Assembly (NCBI GenBank): GCA_012845835.1
Contig: JABAKD010000018.1
Location: 10,148,179-10,212,178, forward strand
Direction: 5' to 3'
Length of the DNA stretch: 64,000 nt
Source of the DNA: Undaria pinnatifida
Taxonomy: Eukaryota; Sar; Phaeophyceae; Laminariales; Alariaceae
Part shown: positions 37,081 to 48,818 of the stretch, piece by piece
How positions within the stretch are numbered: position 1 is the stretch's first letter
Layout: every line of letters begins with the position of its first letter
Notes under the pieces: generated by a model
The model's database searches: none
Seen by the model: the letters and a program-made list of their open reading frames with translations, nothing else
Told to the model about the DNA's origin: nothing
Program-made: the position numbers and the translations under genes

Positions 37081-40000
37081 CTCGTCGATGACCTCATAGC
37101 ACTTGTAGAGCATTGTCGCGCTCGTGACCGGCGCGTACACCGTGACGCTCTGGTATCGCCCGCTGGTCGTGTCGCGAACGCTGAACCGAACTTCCGATGC
37201 CTCGACCTAAAAAAAACAGTTACGACGAAATCCTCAATCTCACAGTTGAAGTGCATTACATTTTTGACTTGAGTTTTGTATAAAAAGGAGGCAGTAATCG
37301 CTAGGGCTGAGAGTTGGCTGCATTGCCTGGCAATTTATTTGGTGGGCGGCGAAATAAGTCAACCACCCGAGTTGGCATTCACTACAATTCGTGCCAGACA
37401 GATACATACAAAAACGCAGAACTTCCGCGAATTACCGCGCTTTTCCTAAACACATTATTGATCAGGTAAGAGCTAGTCGGGAACTTACTCGTATCCGCTC
37501 GCTTTGCTGAAGCTCACAACGGGAATTATTTTGCTTACAACATCGACCAGACCGATCAAAACGGGCCGCTGGGTTTGGGGATGGTCAGGCTATTTTCCGA
37601 CCCGCACAAAAACACCTACGTATCTCTCTGGAAACCCTTATAAACTAAACCGCACGGTATGGTAAAAAGCATGAGTTCAATCATATGGGAAGGCTTTTCA
37701 GCAAATCGGGAATTTTTAACAACCATCCCCGGTTATAAGCCGTCTAGGCAACGGTTTGCGGGGGGGTGCTGGTAGACCACCGTTCCAGGGGGAAAATTAT
37801 TGTGTCTCCTGGTATCTGTGCCAAGGAGATGTACCGCACGCGGGCAGCAGGATACTTCTGCTGGTGCGCTCAACTGACAGCTAATAATGAGGTCGTTTTG
37901 GTGACGTTTTCTGGGTCTGCGAAGCATTATCCCACACCAGTTCCAAGTACTTTGGCCTGAAACGCCTGGGTGCAGCCCTTAACCCTTTTAGAGCCCCCAA
38001 ATCCCTCCCTATACTGAATTCAAGTAAAAGTGTCCCCAAAAAGGGTTTCCAGCTCTAAAAGCGTTAAGGGGTTTCGTGCTGCCGCGTACTGCATAACATG
38101 GCAACCATGATACACGCTAAAAACAGACTACTACGTAGACTACTCGTAGTATCGTATCAGTGCCATACCAATATGCATACGTGAACATTATTCGTTCTTT
38201 TTTGGCTCGCTGCTCTCCGGCGGCCGAGTGTTTCTTCTCGCACTTTCGGCGGCGAGGCAAGCTAGCCCGCCATGGATACATTATCAAGCATGTCTGGATC
38301 TCGGCCGAGCTCCGTGGCGGCGCTCGGCGCATTAAAAGCGGCTCTATTAGGCAACGGATTGCGTTCTGCATCTCTGAGACGAGCAGGTCACTTGGAACAC
38401 CCCAAATGGTTTTTCAAATTTACATATTTTGATAAAAACTTTTACAATTTCTTTGTTCTTCGGTGTTTTGTTCGTAGAAAAATGGCCCGCTAGTCAACCA
38501 ATCTCACCAGCAGCACAGCAGCAGTAGTAGCAACCGCCCGGACTAGAAAAGAAAAAAAAAAATCCAACTCATGGAAAATCCCACCACGTACGCCACACAT
38601 ACCGAAATTGTTGCCGCCACCTAATTAATTGTTGTACAACATCCAAGAACGACAACCGACATTGGCTGGTCAACCCCATCCATTACCACCACGTTCAAAC
38701 ACATGTGACCTACTATATAGCAACGACCACTATTCCACGTACGGTACACAGCATCCCCTGACCATAAATAATTCGTTTGCGCGTACATCAGTACAACGTG
38801 CACCCACCGCCATTACACTCCTCCCGCTGATTAATACTACTACAGCAGTACTAATCTTTCTTTGGAGCAATGCACTATTAACAGCTCATGCCACACGTTT
38901 CCTCTGAGAAGAGCAGTGGCGTTTATCTATGTGTGTGGGTACGCGTAACACCATTAGGTCATTTCTTACGATATAGTCGGATTATGCCAGTCGAAAACGG
39001 TCTTTTTCGACTGGCAAATCCGACTGTATAAGAAATGGCCTTAAAGGTGGAAAAATATGTTCACGTGTGTTACCGGTGTCTCCCTTTTCGCCTTGCGACG
39101 CCCACGGGATTTGACGTTACCCGCATCGCGAAGGGGAACCTTGTACCATATATCATATCATACCAGGTATACGAGTACCATCGTATCAGCACCATACCAG
39201 TACCCTGACAAATGACGGCAGTGCCATACACGATCTCACAGCTGGAGTGTATTTTTATTATTATAAAAATTAAAATACGATCCAGCTGTGAGATCGAATA
39301 TTTTGTCGAAACTCATCTTTGCGAGCTGTGTGCAGACTCCGATCGCGCGTATTACGGGTTGTGTGTCCTCATTAAGGATATAGGTCGGCGACTCCCCTTG
39401 CAACTACAGTGTAGCTATCAGGGTCAACAGGGTGATGTTAGGCAGTCTGTGCGCGGAAACTATAAAACCCGTTTCTGAGGGGGACAAAATCTGACAGCTG
39501 TGGAAGGAAATGCATCAGTTTATCAAGTGAATCCTGTAAGTCAAATAACCGGTGAGGGAAAGGCGGAGTTTTTAAGGACGTGGGGGCCTGATTTTGATCA
39601 AAAAGGGGGCGGGAGGGGGGGAGGGGGGGAGGGAAAGGTGGGGCAGCTCAATTTGTGCGTGGAAACTATAAATCCTTCTTGTGGGGGAGGGGGGGGAATG
39701 TGGCCGGGGGGGGGGGGGGGGGAGGGAGGGCTTTAGGTCGCATAGATGTGGGGGTTTGCAATGCGCGTGGTGCTAGGTCTAGGCGATGGTGCGGGTGGTG
39801 GGGAAGGAGGGGGCGTTGGGGGTGGGGGTGGGTGGGAATTGCCGCAGCCGCATGGACGGCTCTAAGAAGATAATGAGGCGATATCCAGGGCGTGGAAGTG
39901 TTTGTTACTGTGGCGGATTTCGATATCGGGTGGGGCGTTTGAGCAAGAGAGAGCGAGGGAAAAAAATAAATAAAATAAAGGGGGCGGGGGGGGGGGGGGG

Positions 40001-42019
40001 GGGGGGAAAGGGCTTTCAAGAGGTTTAGGTCACATATAATACCGCGCGTATAGTAGGCGCCTACATATATGATTAATACGCGCGATCGGAGGATCACACA
40101 CAATGTTGCAAACATCAGTGTCGACCAAATCCTTGACTTTAATATTATATGTGACCTAAACCTCTTGAAAACCCTCCCCCCCCCCCCCCCCCCCCCCCCG
40201 CGTTTTTTTTTTTCTTTTTTATCCCCGCTTCCTCTCGCTAAAACGCCCCACCTACTATCGAAATCCGCCAGAGTAATAAACACTTCCACGCCCTGGATAT
40301 CGCCTCGTTATCGTTTCAGAGAGCCGTCCATGCCGCTGCTGCATTTCCCACCCACCCCCGTCCCCAACGCCCCCTCCTTCCCCACCACCCACACCATCGC
40401 CTAGACCTAGCACCACGCGTATAGCAAACCCCTACATCTATGCGACCTAAAGCCCTCCCCCGCCGCCCCCGACCCCCCCCGCCACATTCTCCCCCCTCCC
40501 CCACAGGAAATATTAATAGTTTCCACGCACAAATTGACCTGCCCCACCCGTCCCCTCCCCCCCCTTCCCCTCTCCCGCCCCCCTTTTGATCAAAATCAGC
40601 CCCCCACGTCCTTAAAAACTCCGCCCTCCCCTCACCAGATATTCGACTTACACGATTCACTTGACAAACTGATGCATTTCCTTCCACAGCTATCATATTT
40701 TGTCCCCCTCGGCAACGGGTTTTACAGTTTCCGCGCACAGACTGCCTAACATCACCCTGTTGACCCTGATAGCTACACTGTAGTTGCAAGGGGAGTCGCC
40801 GATCTATATCCTTAATGAGAACACACAACCCGTAATACGCGCGATCGGAGTATCACACACAGCTTGCAAAGATGAGTTTCGACAAAATATTCGATCTCAC
40901 AACTGGAGTGTATTTTAATTTTTATAATAATATTAAAATATAAGATCAAGGGTTTGGTCGACACTGATCTTCGCAACTTTGTGTGTGATCCTCCGATGGC
41001 GCGTATTAATCATATATGTAGGGGCTTGCTATACGCGCGGTGCTGGGTCTAGGCGATCGTGCGGGGTGTGGGGAATGAGGGGGCGTTGGAGGGGGGGAGG
41101 GAGGATGAATGAAAGCTACGTCATGGATGGCTAGAAAGATAGATGGTGATTAGAAGTGTATATTACTCTGGCCGATTTCGATTGTAAGTGGGGCGTTTGA
41201 ACGAACTGGGCGGGGAACAAAAGGGGGGGGGGGGAGATGAGTTGGAGCTACGGCATGGACGGCTAGAAGGATATTATTATATAAGGGGTCATCAGATAGT
41301 GGCGAGACACCTCATTTTGTTGGATTTTCCAATCTTGGGAACATAGTGGGCCAACTTTAGTCTCCATACGAGTGGTACACCCATTTTCTTTGGCACTATG
41401 TTGATAAGATTATGAACGAGCAACAAAGGGTACGATAACGTTTGGTCTAATGTCAGGTAATATTATGAAAATTAAAATACATGTCAGGTACGTACCAGTA
41501 TCACACAAATATCCTGCAAATAGCATACCAGTACCATACCAGTACTATACCAGTACCACAGCAGTACCATACCTGGCAAACCGCCGACACGGTGGCGGCG
41601 ATGTCCAGCGCAAAGCTGCCCTCGTTGACCCCGATGACCTTGATCTCGAACTCGCAGGGGTAGTCGACCAGGTACTCGAACGCACGCTCGCCTTTCTTGC
41701 TCGGGGGCATGCGAAGGCCAAACACTTTACCGTCCCTCTCCCAATCCGGTCGCAAAATCATATTGCAGACGGTCCGGCCCACCGTTCGAGCAGGCCCAGC
41801 AACACCAGCAACAGCACCACTACCACCAGCAGCAGGGTCTGATGCTGTTCTTGCTCCTGGTGGGAAATTGCTCGGATTCGTTGTTGCTGTACGATGGCGA
41901 GGCAACAGCAATCGCCGAGCCGCCTCGGCGGACGCCGAGGTCGTGGGACAGCGCGAGTGGAAGCCGAGGCCTCGGGACAAGCATGAGATCAGCAGCGACG
42001 TTGCTAGGAAGGCTCTCAT
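37081..42019 (-). CDS. DUF493 (YbeD/UPF0250-like) protein with organelle presequence; last exon not found
   Basis: Exon 1 is 42019-41573 and exon 2 is 37206-37081, both read on the minus strand; the junction is phase 0 and GT-AG, with a 4,366-bp intron. The protein starts MRAFLATSLLISCLSRGLGF, a hydrophobic leader followed by a Phe as in stramenopile bipartite plastid presequences. A low-complexity linker follows to about residue 95. The DUF493 fold starts at about 116 with the segment YPCEFEIKVIG, passes through VRFSVRDTTSGRYQSVTV and reaches MLYKCYEVIDE at residue 191, where a gtgagt donor follows. In DUF493 proteins only about 8-10 residues (dpRVxxxl) remain after this point, so one short exon below 37081 is expected; I could not place it. 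The family is a small ferredoxin-like ACT-type domain, implicated in bacteria in regulation of lipoate metabolism; plastid location is inferred. The intron contains a 1.7-kb palindrome. Confidence 0.87.
39258..40932. repeat. 1.7-kb imperfect palindrome (E-family inverted pair)
   Basis: Left arm 39258-40044, right arm 40138-40932, each ~790 bp, with a spacer of about 95 bp. Pairs include gtcgaaactcatctttgcga (39306) with tttgcaaagatgagtttcga-like (40863), and tgatcaaaaagggggcggga (39595) with cccgccccccttttgatca-like (40574). Poly-G at 39707-39722 and 39988-40007 faces poly-C at 40176-40199. It lies in the DUF493 intron. Confidence 0.85.
40933..41285 (+). repeat. Third, truncated E-family copy
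   Basis: Carries ggtgctgggtctaggcgatc and catggacggctagaaggata, matching the left arm of the adjacent palindrome (39770-39900). Its start is also an inverted match to the palindrome centre (40061-40137). Confidence 0.7.
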
Positions 42020-42644
42020 GGTCTCTGTCTCCCTGCCTAGTCTAGTCCGGGTCTTGCTCGACCTTTCTTGTGTCAGTGTTTAGCGTACAATGTCAGACCG
42101 ATAGTCTGACAGTCCTGTGTTGTGCGTTGTGCGTTGATTGCCAATTACGTCAATTGGATCAATGATCTCACAAAGTCCGACGGGCACAAGGCCGGAACCC
42201 CCTGGCCGCTATAGAGGTATTTAGCGGTGAGGCTCTTGCAATTCAGCCTGTAGCAGCGGTACTAGAGCGTTTCCACAGCAGCAGTATAACGAGAAAACGT
42301 GTTCAATGATGTCAACGTGGTTTTCAATAGTTCCGGCGAGGCATACTTCAAGCTGCTATCTGAATGTACGTCTTCGTGTTTTCGTTTTTTTCGTTTGACG
42401 ATTCACAACCAACGCAAGCTCCAAGCCACAGCCTCCCGCTTCAGGAGACAACAGGTGTGTCTGTACGTGTTCGACGCTTAGATCCCGTGCGATTGCACGC
42501 AGCGGAGTCGTTGGTGCGGTGTCTCATGACGGTGGTATACAGGCAATCGACCCTCAAGTACTGGCAGCATTGTGGCTTTTCGTCGTGGCACCAGCATGAT
42601 GCTTTTCGTCGTGGCACCAGCATGATACCTCCCGAACAGCAGTT
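42020..42644. other. Upstream flank of the DUF493 gene
   Basis: The 5' flank of the minus-strand DUF493 start at 42019. No TATA or other promoter element stands out. A tandem pair of gcttttcgtcgtggcaccag lies at 42574-42620. Confidence 0.4.
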
Positions 42645-42763
42645 ATAAAGCAACTGAGTTAAATTGGCACACGACGCGTATGAAAATACGTGGAAGTGTG
42701 GTGTTAAGCTTTATTTTTCCCCATCCGCCGGAGGATGAAAATAAAAATGTTTTTTTTTTTTCT
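42645..42763 (+). mobile_element. Family 3 retroposon, forward copy
   Basis: The only copy in plus orientation: aactgagttaaattggcaca, gtgtggtgttaagctttatt, then cccatccgccggaggatgaa and an A-rich tail. It runs into a T-run beside the pogo-like left end. Confidence 0.75.
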
Positions 42764-44102
42764 CAGGGCGTCTTTAACCCGGGGAATCGTCTTTAACTTT
42801 CCGGGGACAATAACTCCCCTTCCCCGGGGTCAACGGAGACGTCACCTACGTCAAACGACGCGCCATTTCAGCAGGAATACTGGCATGACAGGCAAACGCC
42901 GAAAAAGAATCCACCACGCCGTTGTAGGTATGTAGAATTTAAGTTTTCGCGGACATCACCTCCACCCGCGCCAACCTGAGAAACTACAACCTTGGCGCTG
43001 CACATAGACTACTTGCGTGTGTGGACTGCGCGTGCTTTGCGTTCGTATTTACAAACAAGGGAACCTGTATTCGAGTACATTTAGTCTCTCGTTGGCCCAC
43101 TTAAAAATCACTCCTCTGAAGCCTACGCTTGATGTAGTCACCACATGAAAAATATGCGTACTGCCGTTTCAACGTCACGTACCAACCAGAGAGCCACCTG
43201 CGCCCGAAACCACACAGCTCGAGTACAGGGGAAAAATAACACCATGAAGCACGAAACACGCACAACGCTGAAACAAAGAGAGCTCACTCCACTGCAGTTT
43301 TAAAAACCGAATCCACACAGAGCATGAAACATGTTTGCCGAGCGAAGCAAAATCACAGATCGCACCAGCGACCTTAGCCCAAAGAACGGCATTCCCAAAC
43401 TACGACTTCCATGCATCACGAAGGGTGGACTGCACCTCACCCCTCCCCTTCGCTCTACGCTTGACTTGAGTTTCATGTGTAAACGAATGAACGGTTCTCG
43501 AAAGAAGGAATAGCGATTCGCTGTATTCGCCGTTTCCCCCTTTCGCGTACAAGTAGGAACGAACTTCCTCAAGACGAGAGCGGACTTCGGCTTCTGAAAG
43601 GGAGGTTGTGACGCACGAGTCTGGGCTAAGGTCGTCTTCCTCGTCACCCGACTCCCCGTCAGCAAGTTCGATGCCGTTGAAGTTGTCCTCTAGATCCTGG
43701 AGTTCTAGCTCCTTCTCTTCGTCCAACACCTCTGGGTCATCCTCAACACGAAGCCAAATCTTGACTGCCTGCCGTACTTCGCTCTCAGAGAGGCCCGCGC
43801 CTCTCTCGACAAACAAGTTCTCGGTCAACACCTTCGGTGTACTCTTAGCGTTCATGTCTACGACCCGCCAGTAGACGGGAGGAATCTCTCCATACCCACA
43901 GGTAGCAGCGTCGAAAGCAGCAGACCGCTGTCTGAGCAGCTTCGCGAGATGAATTTTGGGGGGGCCGTGGAATGGAATTGGAGAAAAAACGACACCCCCC
44001 TACTGTATGTCCTATCTGCGGGCCACCATGGTTCTGTAAAAAATGTCGTCTTTATAGCGGGGAGTTGACTTAAGCCGAGCGTCTTTAAAGCGGGGACGAC
44101 TG
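42764..44102 (-). mobile_element. Deleted pogo/Tigger-like DNA transposon
   Basis: The right end (44044-44102, read inward on the minus strand) starts CAGTCGTCCCCGCTTTAAAG, a typical pogo/Tigger terminus, and is followed by a TA dinucleotide. The left end (from 42764) starts CAGGGCGTCTTTAACCCGGG and shares the GTCTTTAA plus GGGG theme. Between them lies only the transposase tail. The left end abuts a poly(T)-flanked retroposon, which probably destroyed the left TA. Confidence 0.5.
43400..44000 (-). pseudogene. C-terminal remnant of a probable pogo/Tigger-type transposase
   Basis: An open frame without a proper start runs on the minus strand from about 44000 to a stop at 43400. The region reads coherently: a basic and hydrophobic part (IHLAKLLRQR), EIPPVYWRVVD, then an acidic part (LQDLEDNFNGIELADGESGD) and a basic tail ending QSTLRDAWKS, which resembles the short PIP-box-like tails of Tigger proteins. 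No DDE catalytic triad or DNA-binding HTH is present, so it is the tail of a deleted copy. It lies between two ends that look like pogo-type TIRs (42764 and 44102). The family assignment rests on this context more than on sequence I can match with certainty. Confidence 0.45.
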
Positions 44103-44669
44103 TAACATTTTCTTGCTTTTCTTGTCTTTTTCTTCTCTTTTGTAAACAAATTTCAAGGACATCAGCCGTGAGTTCGACGGATTTTAGGTCGCAAGCTGCG
44201 TTGTTGGCACTTGTAATATAATGGAGAGGGTTATGACCTTCGGGAACCGAAAGCGACGTAACCCGTGGTTTGTTTGGACGCGAAAGAATTTAGGGTTGTT
44301 GTTCCATGCTATGGTAACGGTCCACCACACGGTAGTTGGTGGCCATCACTCTTCGGTTGACTCGCGCAGCTAGGTAAGCCCGCACGTCGGAGGGCAAGGG
44401 ACGGTACCGTGTAGGCTGTGCGACCAGAGAAGAGGCAAGTGTTAGTAGCCGGCCAGCGACCCAGCATTAGGTCGGCTCTCGTGATATTTCTGTCGTTTGT
44501 GTCTATTTCTCCGGACGTGCTTGACGAGAATCTGGTTTTGGTTGTCGGTCACATCCCAGCGACAAACCGAAAGGAGTGGGCTGAAATATATTATTACGCA
44601 GATAGTATACAGCGCCCTGGTCCTGCAGGTGACAAGCCAAATATGAAATATGTAAGAAATACAGAATGT

Positions 44670-45035
44670 CTACCTGGTACTCCGTCGAGTCAGGCGTTGG
44701 ACAGTATTTCACCGGCAATAAAAAGTGAGAAGATAGACGCATAATGGAGTGTATTTTAATTTTTATAATAATACTTACCCAGTCTCCGTCGAGACGGGCA
44801 GACGGGTGTTGACTTATGACGACGTTATTGTTTGTACCGCCCCTTCATGCTCGAATTGAGAAACCGAAGAACAGGATACCTATACCTCGTCTCCGTCGAG
44901 GCAGGCATTTGGTTATTGCTGTATGCGACCGCCGGTCTCTCGGCTTCGCATGTTTCGCGTACAATCGATGGGTCATGGTTTCAGGTGGGGTTGAGACAGA
45001 ATACGTACCTAGTCTACGTTGAGAGGGGCGCTGAT
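44670..45035. repeat. Degenerate ~110-bp tandem repeat, four units
   Basis: The word acctagtctccgtcgagaca, with variants, recurs near 44671, 44776, 44889 and 45006. Confidence 0.6.
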
Positions 45036-45059
45036 TTACGTCGCCAATTATTTGTACCC

Positions 45060-45535
45060 GCCGTAGTTTCTTGTCTTGTCTTTTCTTGCTTTTCTTGTCT
45101 CATTCTTTTCTTCTCTTTGCTTGCCTTTTTCGTTTTGTTTCGTTTTTCTTCTCTTTTCTTTCCTTTCCTTTATCTTCTTTTCTTTTCTTTGTTTTTTTCC
45201 CTCTAATTGACTTATGCCTGTCGTGCGTATGCGTAGTGATAGATACGACGTGTAATATACGTGGTAGTCTTCCTTGGGTGGCAATCGGAATAGTTGGTTT
45301 CTCCAGGCGTGAGTAGTGAGACGTATGCACCGGCCTGGACCTGGCACATCGTAGACTGACTCCCGATTTCACTTTTATATATTTCTGGTGGAGGCATGAA
45401 TTGCGTCAGATGTGATATATGCGTGTACCACCATGGGTTGTGTGTGTGTTTTCCTGGGGTATTCCTCAGCTCCAGAGTGACTGGAGCCTGTCTTGTGACC
45501 ACGGACTTGATTATGCGAACAACAACAACAACAAC
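45060..45535 (+). repeat. F-family element, left arm of a far inverted pair
   Basis: C/T-rich start (cttttcttgcttttcttgtc), then cctggcacatcgtagactga, ggggtattcctcagctccag, tgtgaccacggacttgatta. Its inverted partner is 48815-49320. Confidence 0.8.
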
Positions 45536-45581
45536 CACCTGGACACCGCCTCCTCTCGTTACTTGCGGAACGGTCCAGCTT

Positions 45582-45814
45582 TTTTTTTTCTTTTTTTTTT
45601 TATCCTCCGGCGGATGGGGAAAAATAAAGCTTTAGCTCACCACACTTCCGCGTATTTTCATACGCGTCGTGTGTCGATTTAACTCAGTTGCTTTCGCAGC
45701 CCAACGCTAGCTGGCGCACCCTTCGAGTCCCATTGTAGGTATAGCGTAAGCTGTCCCTATCATTGGTCCTCGTTACAACCCCGGCAGCGCAAGCTGCCGT
45801 TGTATACGGGTGCG
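45582..45814 (-). mobile_element. Family 3 retroposon, longest copy
   Basis: Poly(T) start, the core and the full 5' extension through tcccattgtaggtatagcgt to gccgttgtatacgggtgcgg. On the minus strand the element holds a short frame ending TRRVRQLALGCESN. Confidence 0.82.
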
Positions 45815-45871
45815 GCTTTTCTTTGATTTCATCCATCACGTTTTTTTTTTTGGAGATGCACGAAGCTTTCA

Positions 45872-45998
45872 TCTTTTTTGTTTTTCATCCTCCGGCGAAT
45901 AGGGCAAAATAAACACACTTCCACGTATTTTCATACGGGTCGTGTGTCTCAGTTGCTTTCGCAACCCAACGCCAGCTGGCGCACCCTTCGGATCCCGA
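45872..45998 (-). mobile_element. Family 3 retroposon, truncated copy
   Basis: T-rich start, tcatcctccggcgaataggg, an internal deletion, then cttccacgtattttcatacg and cagctggcgcacccttcgga. Confidence 0.75.
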
Positions 45999-46049
45999 AA
46001 AGCTTACATCGTACCAGAAGAGGTCCTATCCTGATGATCTCAGGTTGGC

Positions 46050-46435
46050 ACATCACATCATCAGCTCAGCTCCGCCCAGCAGCGCACAGCAGCACACCGC
46101 AGCGCTAGCTCAACGGCGCAGCGCCGTGCAGTGCCGCGCGGGGCCGTGACCTGCCGTGACCTACCCGTGCCAGGCCGTGCGGTGCTGCTGTGCGGTGCTG
46201 TGGCATGCTGTGCCGCGCTGCGTGCTTTTTTCTGTATTTTTCCTACATGTCACGTATCAGTCGAAGTGTCATACCACCTGTACTAATGCTGTACGTACCA
46301 TATGTTGAACCACGAAAAAAATCACAGCTCAGCTCAGCTACAGCTCAGCAGCGCAGCGCCGTCCGGTGCCGTCCGGTGCCGTGCCTTGCCCTGCGGTGCT
46401 GTGCCGTGCTGCGCTGTGCTGTGCTTTCTTTCGAA
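46050..46435. repeat. Two GC-rich CAGC/GTGCCGTG repeat clusters
   Basis: 46055-46225 and 46323-46432 each run from cagctcagc words into gccgtgc / gtgctgtgc words, so each is CAG-rich then CTG-rich and can fold back on itself. Confidence 0.6.
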
Positions 46436-46839
46436 CAAACAGCAGTACCAGGTATCATGCGATACCCGGTACCGACCTGTATGTACGTGTGTACTCGTCT
46501 TTTTTTCGCTTTCTTCATTTGATTGTCCTCTCTCGGTCATCCTTCCCCCTCCCGAAAATTACACCCATACTGGCGATCAGAACGTTATATCGCCAACAAG
46601 CACCCACAACACAGCACAGGGCAATCAGCTCTTGGCATTTTCAAATCGCTAGATGCACCAAATAATCATGCGCCTCTTCGTTCTGCCGCCTTCACATTTA
46701 GTTGCATTCTTCCTTGCGCAAGCGTAGCGGGCGGCGTCAGCCGCCCGCGGAGCGGAGCCGTTGTACCAAACACCAAAACAACAGGCAGCAATGCTGATTT
46801 AAGAGTCCGTGCGCAGAACAAGATTGAACGTCTCAAAAT

Positions 46840-46995
46840 AGTCCTGTTGACCCTGGCATTAGCATGTCAGCAGGGGAGTCGCCGACCTGTATCCTTCACG
46901 AGGGTATACGCAGTGTTTTTCCCTGGGGTATTCCTCAGCTCCAGAGTGACTGGGGCCTGTCCTGTGACCACGGACTTGAATATGCGAGAACAACA
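46840..46995 (+). repeat. E-family end joined to an F-family segment
   Basis: gtcctgttgaccctggcatt and gggagtcgccgacctgtatc (E, inverted) run straight into tttttccctggggtattcct and gtcctgtgaccacggacttg (F). Confidence 0.7.
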
Positions 46996-46999
46996 AACA

Positions 47000-48230
47000 A
47001 CAAGAATGCACCCCGTAACACTTGCGATCGAACTGTCACACGCAGCTTGCAAAGTAAGCTCAGGCCCATAATGCTTTTTTTTTCAGAACGTACTTTCGAA
47101 CGCCGTTGTCGATCGAGTACGAGTCGTTCGCCTCGAAAACTAAAGGCAAAAAAAAATCAATGGTGTGCGCGTCAACATGTGTCTAAAAAAATTGCTTGAA
47201 CGTGGTATTGAGTACTCCGATCATGAGAGTAGTGTGCATGTGTCATGATGATGTAACGTGCATTTTTTCTAACTGAATTTCATCCTTCGTATTATTGCTT
47301 CCGAAGAATGCGGACCGCGGACTCGCACCTTCTTACAGCATAGTCTAGTCTACAGCACTATTATTAAATAATACTTGTAGTCATTAGTTGCACAAAAAGT
47401 AACCTCCCTCTCCTGCCAATTTGGAAAAAAATGAAGAAATGTCACTCGTCTAATAACCAAACAGCACGCAGCGAACAGCTGCGCTACGTCAGTCAGGAGG
47501 AGATGGCGAAAAAGCACAAGAAAGCAGAAAGCCCCAGCCCCTCTACTATACTGTGATACCATGATGAATTACTCGGAGGTGCCTCTTAGCCTCGGCCTTC
47601 CGATGCCCTATTATTTTAATTGAGAAGAGTTGCCGCCGAAATGCGGTCGAAGTAGCAGTTCTGCTGCCGGTCGTCAAGGCAGCTGCGAAGAATGGAAAAC
47701 ACCCGTTCTACGAAAGCGCAAGAGGGTTGGACCAAGGCCACGTCTTTGGCTACGTTGTACCAAGTAGGGATTTTCCCCTTCCTTGTGTGTTGTCCTTTTT
47801 TTATTTATGGTCTTCTGTGTGCTGTGTGCTGTGTGCGGTGCGGTGTCGTTGCTCGTTTAAACAAAACTACTCTCCTTATTTCAGGTCTTGAGGGTATATA
47901 ATTGCGTTATCCGGTAATCTTATACGAAGGAGTCAAAGTATTCGACATTGTGCATTATTAACTGCAGGCTGCTAATAAAGCGCTGTGGAAATATCTCAGA
48001 TACCCCTTGTACCCTCATTTGCAGCCGATATGCTGAAAAAAGAGCCCTGGGTATGCTCGTCGCTAACGTGTAGACTAGATGCTTCGTTTAAGGCATAGTA
48101 TGCTAAAGCAATGCTCCCCGCCACCGATGCTTTTACTTAACCTAAAAAAGGCCAAATATGCTATAAGCTATGCTAGCATTATGGACCTGAGCCTATCGCA
48201 AAGCTGACTTTTGATCAAAAATATTTTTGG
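47000..48230. other. Intergenic; weak frame only
   Basis: 47564-47776 (+) has an open frame without a start codon (HPFYESARGLDQGHVFGYVV) before a possible gtaggg donor and a ttatttcag acceptor 110 bases on. Too little to call a gene. Confidence 0.35.
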
Positions 48231-48781
48231 TCGATCTCACATCTGCAAGTGTATTTTTTTTTTCTCGCATAGTCTACAACTCTTCGTATTGTTTTATGAC
48301 GAAAAAAATCAAGGACGTCAGCCGTGAGTTCGACGAATTTCAGGTCCTTTTGTTTTGTCCGTGCAACAGGTATCTGTTCCTCTCCAGCACGTACCAGGTA
48401 TATTTTATTGTTCTTCTTACAGCAGTCTTTCCTTTCCTTTCCGACCTTGCTTCACATTCTTCAGAACACGTACAAGTACGTACCTGTCGTTTGTTTTGCT
48501 TGGTTTTATTTATTTTATTTTATTTATTTTTTCTCTTCTTTTTTTACGTATGTCTGTCTTGTTTTGTTTTGTGCTGGTATGTACCCGGTACGTTAATGTT
48601 GATTGTTTTAACGCTGGCGGCGGCAGGCGCCGCGGCACCCGGCGAATCACCCATCGTCGAAGAGACAGCCCGCAGTTTAGTCACAGCGAATATCACAACG
48701 GCAGTCACCACAGCAGTCACAGCGAAGTCTCACAGCAGCAGTGGCAGCAAATCTCGCTTACAGCAGAAATCAGCCAGTATA

Positions 48782-48814
<33 letters not shown>

Positions 48815-48818
<4 letters not shown>

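Noticed and set aside
36284-37140. 251-codon His/Thr/Pro frame (+) and 202-codon Gly/Val frame (-)
   Set aside because: Product of the ACC/CCACAA repeat. Only the right end of the minus frame (37081-37140) is real coding sequence, as part of DUF493 exon 2.
47564-47893. Plus-strand frame with a possible 110-base intron
   Set aside because: No start codon, the donor is poor, and after splicing the two possible frames both end within a few codons.
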